The notes beneath the pieces are model-generated. The model searched no databases and was not told the DNA's origin. It saw only the letters and a list, made by a program, of their open reading frames with translations. The position numbers and the translations under genes were made by a program. From NCBI GenBank assembly GCA_947461325.1, contig CANHLD010000109.1:1-6174 (forward strand): a stretch of DNA of 6,174 nucleotides. Reading direction: 5' to 3'. Shown in pieces: positions 6,154-6,174 of the stretch (its first letter is position 1; each line of letters begins with the position of its first letter). This DNA is from Comamonadaceae bacterium (GTDB taxonomy: Bacteria; Pseudomonadota; Gammaproteobacteria; Burkholderiales; Burkholderiaceae_C).

Positions 6154-6174
6154 TTTATGCAGACCTGAGTGATC

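Noticed and set aside
6157..6174. New gene starting at ATG 6157 after the response regulator
   Set aside because: It meets TGA after three codons, and no ribosome-binding site precedes it.

Overview
This 6.2 kb window comes from a mid-GC Gram-negative bacterium. The sequence suggests a betaproteobacterium, probably Burkholderiales: the response regulator and the sensor kinase's GxAGxPD...YYR signature look like those of that order, and several products carry export signals. This is inferred from family resemblance, with no marker gene to confirm it. No rRNA, tRNA, CRISPR array, transposase or integrase is visible.

Left block (+ strand, 1-3116): a tightly packed operon that begins before the window. 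It holds (i) the last 51 codons of a charged, helical protein; (ii) a 264-residue protein with one N-terminal membrane anchor and two long predicted coiled coils; (iii) a secreted 439-residue protein with MORN repeats followed by a caspase-fold (C14) domain with an intact His/Cys dyad and an EF-hand-like loop; and (iv) a secreted 269-residue protein with a C-terminal DUF4384-like domain. Genes (ii) and (iii) overlap by ATGA, and (iii) and (iv) are 11 nt apart. A hairpin with a T-run just past the last stop lies inside the 3' end of the convergent gene and is a credible terminator.

Right block (3127-6153): a two-component pair transcribed divergently from a 138 nt intergenic region. On the minus strand is a 524-residue sensor histidine kinase with a signal peptide and about seven membrane helices, followed 18 nt later by a 199-residue soluble helical protein of unknown function. 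On the plus strand is an OmpR/PhoB-type response regulator. The intergenic region has a 10-bp-spaced direct repeat (CTGAGA x2) and an extremely AT-rich stretch.

Together: the exported MORN-caspase, its membrane-anchored coiled-coil partner and the DUF4384 protein look like one envelope-located module, possibly proteolytic. The adjacent two-component system may sense an envelope or membrane signal. Any regulatory link between the blocks is inference from adjacency. The most unusual feature is an A10 homopolymer exactly between the MORN and caspase parts, where a one-base slip in either direction gives an immediate stop and a MORN-only protein.
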